From Diacronema lutheri (lineage: Eukaryota; Haptophyta; Pavlovophyceae; Pavlovales; Pavlovaceae): a DNA stretch of 64,000 nt. Shown piece after piece: positions 23,001 through 31,062 of this stretch. Below the pieces are notes generated by a model, which saw only the letters and a program-made list of their open reading frames with translations, ran no database searches and was not told the origin of the DNA. The first letter of the stretch is position 1, and every line of letters starts with the position of its first letter. The stretch spans positions 1-64,000 of the forward strand of contig JAGTXO010000002.1 of assembly GCA_019448385.1 (NCBI GenBank). Reading direction: 5' to 3'. The translations under genes were made by a program, and so were the position numbers.

Positions 23001-26000
23001 CGAGGCGAGCTGGCTGTGCGACAGCGCGGCCGGCACGACGACCGTCGCGGCGTGCGCGTCGCTGCCGCCGCGCATGGGCGATGGGCAGCTGGCCATCCGG
23101 CGGCACACGCTCGGCACGGGCGCCGACGCGCCGGCGCACGCCGTCGTCTCGCTCCGCGTCGCGCACGTGAGCCACGCCATCCGCCGCGCGGCGGACGACG
23201 GCGGCGCGCGCGCCGAGCGGATGGCGCGCGCCGCGCGCGCGTTTTGCGATGTGGCGGCCGCGCTGCGCGTCGACGCGATCCTGGCGGAGGTGCCCGAGGA
23301 CCGCCCGACGGGCACGCCCTTCCTTGGCGGGCTGCTCAAATGTTGGGACAAAGACCACGGGAGCTCGACGGCGCCAGCCACGCTCGCGCTCGGAGACGTG
23401 CGCGAGGTGGCCAAGCGGACGGCCGACGCAGCGGCCGGCCGAGCGGACGAGGTCCCTGCGGCTGGCCGTCCGCAGGTCGCGGCGCGCGCGTGCGCTGGCG
23501 CGATTGGCGGCGGCGCGGGCGCGGCGGGCGCCTCGGACGCTGCGCCGCGTGCACTGGCGGGCGCGTCGGGTGCGCGCACGGACGGCGGCCCTGCCGACGC
23601 ACCGCGCCAGCTGGAGAGCCGCTACGGCGAGGCGAGCAAGCTCGACCTACCCCAAGATTCCACTACGGGCCGCGTCCTCGACGCTCGCGAGGCCCAGGAC
23701 CGCGCGCGCGTGCCTGCTGCGCCCGACGGCACAGCGCTGCGCCGCGTGCTCGACGCCGTCGGCGCGGGCGCGCCCGCGCAGCGCAGCCCGCGCTGGCACG
23801 ACGAGCGATGGGAGGAGGTCACGGGCAGCAAGGTTGGCGACGTCGTGAACGACAACGCCGGCGTCGCGCACGAGACGCTCACCGACGAGTACGTGCACCG
23901 GCGGCGGCGCGAGGTGCGGACCAAGGCGACGACCGCGGGCATCCTCGGCGAGGCCGTCGCGCTGCGCAAGCTGGCGGCCGCGTACGGCATCACCGTCGTG
24001 TGCAACCTGCCGATGGTGCGTGCGGACCCGCACGACAAGAGCGCGCCGTTCGCCTTCTCGCCGGACGGGCTCGCCATCCTCCCCGAAAACAACGAGCAGG
24101 TCCTCGTCGAGGTGAAGACGCTCACCAAGGCGGGCGCCACGGCGCACGAGGACGGGCCGCCGCAGCCGCACCGCGATCAGCTGCAGCTCGGCATGCACGT
24201 CCTCGGCGTGAGCAAAGCGCTCTACGTGCAGTACCTCAGGCACGAGGACCGGATCGTCGTGCACGTCGTGACGCGCGGCGCCGGCTGGCTTGCATTCGCG
24301 CAGCCGAGGGTGCAGGCCTTCTGGGCGCGCGTCGTCGAGCGGCGCGCGCGGCTCGAGCGCGCGCGCACCGACCACCCGGCTGCGAGCCGGCGGCACCGGC
24401 GGCAGCAGACGCCGGCCGGGCCGCCGCTCGTGCTCGCGCTGGACGGGCGCATCCCCGCCGCGCGCGCCGCCGCGCTGCACGCCGTCGCGCACGGCACCGC
24501 GAGCGCGGCGGCGGTGACGGCGGCGGCGGCGACGGGCGACGCGACGGCGTTGCAAGACGCGATCGCGGCGCTGCGCGCGCCCGTCGGCAATGCGGCGATC
24601 GCCAGCGCAGCGCGTGCGGAGCGCGCGGCCGTCGAGCGGGCGATCGCGTACCTCGGGCAGCCGGCGGGCGACGCCGCCGCCCGCGGCACGGCCGAGGCGG
24701 CCGAGGAGGAGAGGACGGTCGACGCCGACATCTGCGCGTTGCTGCACCAGCTCGGCGCGAGCGTGGCGCACGTGCACGTCGAGGACGCGGATTGCGTCAC
24801 GCGTGAGCACTGGGGCGAGGCGGTGCTCGCTGCAGCGGACGACCCGTCGAGCGCCCCCGCCATTTCGAGCGTCATCGTCGCGCACATCGTGCGCCTCGCC
24901 GGCTTTGGCGTCGAGCTCCCGCAGTCGATTCGCGTCGCCCCCAGCACGGCCGACTGGCACGAGGGCTGGCTCGACGTGCAGTGCGTGCTGCTGCGCACGC
25001 GCCGGCGCGGGCGGCGCGACGACGACTTTGTGGCCGTCGTCAGGCGCGGTGGGCGCTGGTTTGCGTGCGAGCCCGGCCGCGCGCGGCGGCTGCAGTGGCG
25101 GTCGGTCCTACGCCGCGCGCGCGGCGGCGTCGACGGGACCGGCGAGGAGGCGTTCGCGATCGTCTACGTGCGGCGCGGCGACGCGGCCGGCGACGCGGCT
25201 GGCGACGCGCAGGCCGCACGGGCGCGCGGCGGGCGCGCGCGCAGGCGCACGCGCGGCGGCACGCGCAAGCGCAAGCGCGGCGCCTCCGCCGGGCTCGAGG
25301 CGGCCGCGCCCGCCGGCGCGCCGGCTGCCGCGCCCGCCGGCGCGCCGGCGGGCGCTGCTCACCGCCCGCCCGCCATGCGCGCCACGGTCGCCGCGCGCAC
25401 CACGCGCTCTGTGACCGACGCGCTGCACTCGGCGCCTGCCGCCACGGTTGCACCTGTCTTCGACTGGCGCGCCGGCCGCCCGCCCCCCGCCGCTCGAGCC
25501 CGCCACCCGCGGCCGCGTGGGCGCGCGCCACCGGGCAAGGCCTGGGACAGCGTCTCGGGTGCGTGGGCGGACAAGCCGACTGGTGCTGCCGTCGCCGCCG
25601 CGCCGCCGCCGCTGCCGCCCGCCGCCGCGCCGCCGCCCACCGCCGCGCCGCCGCCCGCCGCCGCGCCGCCGCCCGCCGTCGCGCCGCCGCCCGCCGCCGC
25701 GCCGCCGCCGCCGCCGCCACCGGCGGCGCTCAACCGCTGGCAGCACGTCGGCGCGGGCGGCAGCGCGGCGGGCCGGCGGCTCGCGGCCATCGCACGGCGG
25801 CAGCGCGGCGTGCGCGCGCCGCCGCCCGCCGCGCGCTTCCTCGCCACGCTGCCGCCACCGCCACGCGACGGCCTCGCGCGCACGAGCAAGCAGGCGCGCG
25901 CGAGGCGCAACGCGGACGGACGGCCGGCGCACGCGCGCGCGGCCAACGCGCGCGCCTTCTACCGCGGCGTGGAGCTCGGCGTGCACGCGACGCGCGCCAT

Positions 26001-29000
26001 CGTCGACGCGCGCCACGCCGACCTGCCGCAGGCCGTCTTCGTGGCGGAGGCGCGGGCGATCGTCGCGCGCTCCGCCGGCGGCGGCGCGCTGCTCGCGCCG
26101 GACGACGTGCGCGACCTGTGCGACGCGCAGACGGACGCCGATCGCGCTGCGATCTGGGCGTCGGTGGGCGCGCACGAGGCGACGCGCATCTTCGCGCTCG
26201 TCACGCGCAACGCGAGCTTGGCGGGCGCGGCGCTGCTCGTGCTGCACACGCCGGCGGGCGCGCCGGCGCGCGCGCTCGGGCTCCTGGCGATGCGCTCGCG
26301 CGCGCCGTCGACGGGCGCGCCGCGCGACGCGCACAGGGCGCTGGTGCAGCGGTTGGACGTGCTGATGGACGCGATCGCCGCGGCGCGAGGCGCGTCGCCG
26401 CTCGAGCTCGAGCTCGCGCTCGCGCCCGAGCCGCAGAGCGCGTGCAACGCGCGTGCGGCCGCGCTGCTCTGCCTGCAGGCCGTCGCGGACGCGAGCGGCC
26501 GTCCCGCCGCTGAGGACGCGCTGGCCGCGCTCGACGACGCGCGCGGCATCGACCGGCACTGCCACGCCGTCCGGCAGCAGATCGAGGCGAAGCTCGCGTG
26601 GCGGCGCGCCGACGGCGCCGTCGGCGTTGACGGCGCCGACGGCGCGCCCGCGCTCGCGCCTGCCGCCGCACCGCCGGCGTGCGCGCCGGCGCACGCTGCC
26701 GGCGAGGCGGCGGTCGACCAGGCGATCGTCACGCGGGTGCGCGACGCGCTGCGCGCGTGGGCGACGACTGGCACCGCGCCCAGCGCGGCGGTGCTCGACG
26801 ACGCCTGCGCCGCGTACACGGCCCGCGCACGCGCGCGCAAGGACGCGCGCACGGCGCTGGGCCCGACGCGCGCGGCCGAGCTGCTCGCCGCGGCCGCGCG
26901 CGGCGGAGCCGACGGGGCGGATGCCGCGCGCGCGCTGCTCGGCGGCACGCCGCGCCTGCTCGTCGTGCTCCTCTGCGTGCCCGTCGCCGCGCCGTCCGGC
27001 GAGCCGCCGCGCCCGGTCGGGCTGCTCGTCGCCGACCGGCCGACGGACGACTCGCGCCCGGCCGCGCTCGTGCGCTACGACTTTGCGCCGCTCGACGCGG
27101 ACGTGGCCGTCGCGGTCGGCGCGCATGCCGTCGCGCTGGCCAGTGCGATCTGGCCGCTGCTCGCGGCCGAGGGGGAGCCGCGGCCATCGCCCGTCGTGCG
27201 CTCGCAGCCGCGCGGCGGCGACGATGGCGCGTGTGCGCTCGCAACGTTCGCGTGCCTCGACGCGCTGATGACCGCCAGCGTCGGCGCGCACGGCCTCGCG
27301 GGCGGCGCGGGCATGCTGCCCGCGCTGGTCGCGCGAGGCGCCGCGGCCGCCCAGCGCGAGCGGCAGCTGCGCGCGGCCGCCGAGAGGCTGGGCGGCACGG
27401 TCGCTGGGTGGCCGGACACGGGCGCGAGCGCGGCGGGCGCGAGCGTCGACGAGGAGGCGCGCACGTACGAGGTCGAGGCGGTCGTCGACGAGCGCCGCAA
27501 GGCGGGCAAGAAGGTGACGTTCCAGCTCCGGATCAGGTGGCGGGGCTACGACGAGAGCGCCGACACGTGGGAGCCTGAGGCCAACGTGAGCAGCGACCTC
27601 GTCGCCCAGTTCCGCAAGACGCGCGACGAGCAGAAGCGGCGCGCGGGCGGATCGGGCAGCGGCAGCGGCGGCGCGGGCGCGGCGTCGGCATTGGCGTCGG
27701 CGCCGCTTCGCGCGCACGGCGAGTCGGGCGCCGCGGGCAAGCGCGCCGCGGCGGGTGCCGCCGCGAGCGCGCGCGACGCCGCGGGCGCGCGCGCGCCGAG
27801 CGTTCCCCGCGCGCGCGGCGTCGAGCGCGCGCGCGTGGACGAGCCCGCTGCGCCGAGCGCGCGCGCCGCCGGCGGCGCGACGGCGCGCACGCGCGGCAGC
27901 GTGCTCCCGGGCTTCGTGGTCAAGCGCTCGACGCTCAACGCGGGGCCGCAGGCGGTGACGGCGCAGCCCGGTGCGCGGAAGGAGCTGCGGCGCATCGCGG
28001 CGGCCGTGCACAGGCTCACGACACAGGCGTACCGCGTCATCAACAAGGTGGTGCGCGACGAGGCTGCGGTGGCGAGCGCGCAGGCCGTCGGCGCGGCGTC
28101 GGGCGGCCCGTCGACCAGCGTGCACACGTCGACCACGATGGACAAGGGATCCGTCCGTGCGATCTTCTCGGCCATCGGCTGGCACAAGGACGAGAGCACG
28201 TACGGTGCAGCGCCCCGAGGCAAGCCCGCCGAGCAAGCCGCCGCGCAGACCAAGGCGGCGACGGCGCGCGCCGTCGGCGAGATGGCCGAGGGCGTCCAGC
28301 CCGTCTGCGCGGTGGGCCTCACGGAGATCCTCGAGGCGGAGGCGACGCAGGTGTCCACCGCGTGCCTGATGCACCCATCGCGCGTCGTGAACGGGCTGCT
28401 CCGCGACGTCGTCCGCGCGGCAGTCGAGCGCGACGAGGCGCTCGTCGCGCTGCCCGAGATGCAGCGAAACGCGCGCGTGCGCGAGCTGTGCGAGCGGCTG
28501 CTGCGCGGCGACGTGGAGGGCGCGCGCGTCGGCTGCCCCGCCGCGCTCGACCGCCACCTGCCCGACATGGTCCTCCACAAGATCGACTACAAGTGCACGC
28601 CCACGAAAAGGTGGAACTACGACCGGCACACGACGCGCTACTTCCTCGTGCAGATCCGCACCCTGCAGCACGTGGCCGAGGGGCAGGCGCTGCTCTGCCG
28701 GCTCGCGCACATCCACACGCAGCTGACCGGACGGCCGCCGCGGTACAATGTGGCGCCGCTGCGCACGCACAATGTGCGCGCGAGGCGTGGCTGCCGCTGC
28801 CGCCGCCGAGCGCCCAAGCGCGCGCGCCGCCGCCGTGCGCGCCGCCCCGCGGCCAGGTTGGTCACGCGCCCGCGCGCTCGCGCGCCGCGCGCTGCGCGCA
28901 GGTGCCGCGCAACGTGCGCCTCGCCGCGAGCGCCATCTGGGTGACGCTTTCGGATGACGAGCGCAAGGAGCTGCGCGCGCGGCTCAAGGCGCTGGACCTG

Positions 29001-30626
29001 CGCGACCACGATGGCGAGCCGATCAAGTGGACAGGCACAAACGGCAACACCCCGCCGATGTCGGACGTGCGCGTCAGGTACGCGGTCTTTGCGACGCGCT
29101 TCGACATCTCCAACCGCGTCTTCGACTACGCCGGGCGCGAGCGGCCGCCGGCCGATCTGCCGTGGCACGCGCGGCGCTCGTGGGTTGGCCTCGCGCCGCT
29201 GCCGCGCGTGCCGCTCCCGGGCCGGCAGCCCGTCAAGTCGGTGGTGACAGATGGCGTCGCCGTGCACGCCGTCGGGACCGTCCTCGTGCCGAAGGCGCAG
29301 GCGCCGGCCGGCGGCTCGGGCGTCCTGCACCGCTGGCGCCGGCCGGACGGGCGCATCGCCGTCGCGCTCGGCTCCGAGCTGCGGCGGGCGATCGACGTCG
29401 AGGCGGCGGTCGTCGTCGCGGCCGACCCGAACATGGGCAACATCACCACCTACTCTGCGCACGTCGGGCGGGCGGCCGTCTGGCGGCAGTTCACGCAGCG
29501 CGCGCGCGCGCGCGCCGCGGGCTTTGCGCGCGAGACGGCCAAGACCAACGCGGCGCGGCGGCGCGTGCGCACCGACGGGCGCGGCGAGGAGTTCAGCGTG
29601 GAGGCGGACGAGGCGCGGCTTGGCGAGGCGCACAGCGCCAAGGTGCTCGACGCGGGCAAATACATCGCCTTCCACCGCGAGAGCGCGCGGGTGCGCGAGC
29701 GCGCCGCCGAGCACGTGTACGACGCGCCGGCGCGCCGGAAGGAGCGCTGGCGGCGCGACAGCGGCGGGCGGTCCAACGCGGCGCGCGTCGCCGAGGCGCT
29801 CATCGCGGCGCACTGTGTCGACGGCGTGACGCGCGACCGGCTGCTCGTGTGCGTGGGCAAGTGGCTGCGCGACCACAAGGGCGCGCAGCCCAAGGGCGCG
29901 CCGCCCGCCTTCCAGGTGGGGCTGCTGCGCGAGCTGCGGCGGCGCGGCGTCGCGGCCGTCTTCGTGCCCGAGCCGTACACGTCGATGCACTGCTCGATGC
30001 CGCGGCTCGCCAAGGGCGGCAGGCTGCAGCGCTGCGGCGCGGAGCTCGCGCAGAACCCGCGCCTGCCCGTGGCAAAGGGCGGCACGCGCACGGTGCACGC
30101 GCTCGTCATCTGCCCGGCGTGCAACGGCGGCAAGAAGCCCGTGCACCGCGACTACAACGCCGCGCGCAACATCTTCTACGACGTGCACGACATGGCGGCG
30201 CACGCGGCCGGGCGCGACACCACGTCGACGCCTGAGCGCTTTGCCCTCGTGCTCGCCTGGTGGGCGCGCGGCGAGGTGTGGGAGCGTGAGGAGCGCATGG
30301 TGCACGGCGAGGGCGACGACTGCGACGACGAGTGCGACGGCGACGACGAGGGCGACGACGAGGGCGACGACGACGACGACGACGATGGCAGCGGCGACGG
30401 CGGCGGCGGCGAGGGCGACGGCGACGGCGACGGCGACGGAGGCGGCGGCGGCGACGACGACGATGACGGCGGGGGAGGCGGCGGCGGCGACGGCGGTGGC
30501 GACGACGGCGGCGGGCGCGGCGGCGGTGGCGGCGGCGGCTCTCGCGCCCGCACCCCCGCCCGCGGAGCTGCCAGCGCCAGTGCCGGCGGCGGCAGCGCGC
30601 GCGGGCCGAAGCGCGGCCGGCGTTGA
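11763..30626 (+). CDS. giant multidomain protein: C48-like protease modules, YqaJ nuclease, chromodomain, Fanzor nuclease
   Basis: Predicted exons are 11,763-15,437, 15,568-28,773 and 28,902-30,626. Both introns (130 and 128 nt, GT...GCGCAG) are phase 0 and restore sensible sequence, giving about 6,201 aa. Domains in order: a C48/Ulp1-like module (His105, Asp132, Gln173, Cys178/179); possible membrane helices near 890-925 and 1,095-1,122; coiled coils around the first junction; a long Ala/Arg-rich region; a second C48-like module (His2508, Asp2531, Gln2572, Cys2577); a degenerate module near 3,228-3,330; a YqaJ-type PD-(D/E)XK nuclease about 3,968-4,154; degenerate modules near 4,850 and 5,110; a chromodomain about 5,191-5,245; and a Fanzor nuclease about 5,336-6,060. 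It ends in an Asp/Gly-rich tail. No stop breaks it, so it looks whole. Several genes read as one frame, or unseen introns in the low-complexity parts, remain possible. Confidence 0.6.
11988..12400 (+). other. domain: C48/Ulp1-like protease module 1
   Basis: Within the giant protein, residues about 75-215 show a hydrophobic strand (VLVVVLPLCL), His-Trp (LVHWTAAYLLL, His105), a strand ending in ADS (Asp132), and PPQSGAACCFAAATVAA (Gln173, Cys178/179). This is the His, Asp, Gln, Cys order of Ulp1/SENP and adenain proteases, with their usual spacing. The match is by motif and layout only; a structure-based search was not possible. Confidence 0.5.
18660..18950 (+). repeat. about five imperfect tandem repeats of roughly 50-60 bp
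   Basis: Inside the giant gene, units coding for FAPAADGVFPAPLAAAASA-type sequence recur about five times with small changes in length and sequence. They form a flexible Ala/Pro-rich linker ahead of C48-like module 2. The repeat stays in frame, as expected of translated sequence. Confidence 0.6.
19260..19740 (+). other. domain: C48/Ulp1-like protease module 2
   Basis: Residues about 2,457-2,616 show AVIGVWSPSD, then SGHFTALRLVRV (His2508), DAVLVDTL (Asp2531), a helix, and NEAAQRGATCGLAIVGALND (Gln2572, Cys2577). The Q-x-x-x-T-C-G-L ending is close to the Q-x-x-x-D-C-G box of Ulp1 proteases. It is the best preserved module of the set and the one most likely to be active. Confidence 0.55.
20020..20085 (+). 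repeat. GCC triplet run (polyalanine)
   Basis: About twenty GCC codons in a row encode a polyalanine run in the giant protein. It is preceded by a proline run. It is part of a low-complexity linker. Confidence 0.7.
23790..24350 (+). other. domain: YqaJ/lambda-exonuclease-type PD-(D/E)XK nuclease
   Basis: Residues about 3,968-4,154 of the giant protein begin SPRWHDERWEEVTGSKVGDV, the typical R-S-x-x-W-x-x-x-R...T-x-S-x opening of YqaJ recombinases. They continue with GILGEAVALRKLAAAYG, then FAFSPDGLAIL (Asp4058), VLVEVKTL (Glu4073, Lys4075), and a QLQLGMHVLGVSKALYV helix. The Asp...Glu-x-Lys triad is intact. The family digests or trims DNA ends in phage, viral and mobile-element recombination. 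Confidence 0.75.
27460..27625 (+). other. domain: chromodomain
   Basis: Residues about 5,191-5,245 read YEVEAVVDERRKAGKK, then TFQLRIRWRGYDESADTWEP, then a helix (SSDLVAQFRKTR). The aromatic residues that form the methyl-lysine cage in HP1-type chromodomains (Tyr of YEVE, Trp of RWRGY, Trp of DTWEP) are all present. A role in bringing the adjacent nuclease to histone-marked chromatin is inference from retroelement and transposon integrases that carry the same domain. Confidence 0.85.
27900..30260 (+). other. domain: Fanzor (eukaryotic TnpB-like) RuvC nuclease
   Basis: This is the C-terminal part of the giant protein, interrupted by the 28,774-28,901 intron. The RuvC-I Asp is in VVVAADPNMGN (Asp5802). 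The Glu that Fanzors use in a shifted position before TS is in VFVPEPYTSMHCS (Glu5984). The RuvC-III Asp is in HRDYNAARNIF (Asp6044). Cys5991, Cys6005 and the CPAC pair at 6,031/6,034 form the zinc ribbon. The intron joins APLRTHN to VPRNVRL, a typical conserved Fanzor segment ahead of the nuclease. Family members are RNA-guided DNA nucleases that ride on DNA transposons; no guide RNA was identified here. Confidence 0.8.
30310..30545 (+). repeat. GAC/GGC triplet repeats coding an Asp/Gly-rich tail
   Basis: After the Fanzor zinc ribbon the frame is made almost entirely of GAC, GAT, GAG and GGC codons, giving a tail of about 75 acidic and Gly residues. A short basic stretch (SRARTPARGAASASA...RGPKRGRR) precedes the stop. 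The basic end could act as a nuclear localisation signal. Confidence 0.75.
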
Positions 30627-30776
30627 CGCACGGCCGAGCCGCGCAGCGGTCGACGCTTTGCGGGCTCTGCCCAGGTCGCGCGCGGCTGGCGACGCGTGCC
30701 GCGCGCGGCACGACCGTGCACGCCGCCACCCGTGGCCGAGCGCGCCGCACCAGCCGGCCCGCTCCAACCGCCGTGC

Positions 30777-31032
30777 GGATCACGGACGCTCGCTACGGCT
30801 CGTCGGCGCGCGTCACCTGCGCCGGCGGCCACGGCGCCGTCTGCTCCGGCCTCGTCGCGAGCAGCCCGACCGCTGCTCGCCGCCCGCACGCCGCCGCAGC
30901 AACGCTGCGCGTCGTGCTCCCCCGCTCGCCAAACGCGAAGAGCTCCCTCACAAGGACGTCCTTCCGAACGGCCCGCGCTGCACTCGGGGCGCGATCGTGC
31001 CCCTGATCGGATTTGGCTTGACCATCTATACG
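30777..31032 (+). repeat. 256-bp dispersed repeat, copy A
   Basis: From GGATCACGGACGCTCGCTAC to CCATCTATACG this matches the reverse complement of 35,950-36,208 at roughly 95-97% by eye. It begins 150 bp after the stop of the giant gene. It has no convincing coding frame and no clear tRNA-like promoter boxes. It may be an element end, a short non-autonomous element, or a shared 3' end. Confidence 0.75.
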
Positions 31033-31062
31033 GCTACAAAAGAAAAAGAAAAAATGTAATCA
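31033..31062. other. A-rich spacer
   Basis: A short A-rich sequence (acaaaagaaaaagaaaaaatg) follows repeat copy A directly and abuts the stop codon of the next minus-strand gene. An A-rich end after a short repeat is what a SINE-like or retroposed copy would show. Copy B at 35.95 kb has no such tail. Confidence 0.4.

Larger units (their letters stand above)
3506..31032 (+). mobile_element. candidate large composite element (helicase, USP, C48/YqaJ/chromo/Fanzor polyprotein)
   Basis: This grouping is inference. Three consecutive plus-strand genes combine functions rare in host genomes but typical of large transposons or giant-virus-derived DNA: SSB/PIF1 helicase, deubiquitinase, and a giant protein with protease, recombination nuclease, chromodomain and transposon-type RuvC nuclease. 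The end just after the giant gene is a repeat (30,777-31,032) found again 5 kb away, which could mark a terminus. No matching left terminus was found and no target-site duplication was seen. The helicase gene is broken while the other two look whole. Separate insertions at one site are an equally fair reading. Confidence 0.35.

Noticed and set aside
15499-28944. A 4,481-codon frame starting at a GTG as a gene of its own
   Set aside because: The GTG start is arbitrary and lies inside a predicted intron; the real coding sequence enters this frame at 15,568 by splicing and leaves it at 28,773.
30627-31062. tRNA-derived SINE promoter or tRNA gene
   Set aside because: No recognisable A and B boxes or cloverleaf; no tRNA or rRNA gene was found anywhere in the window.
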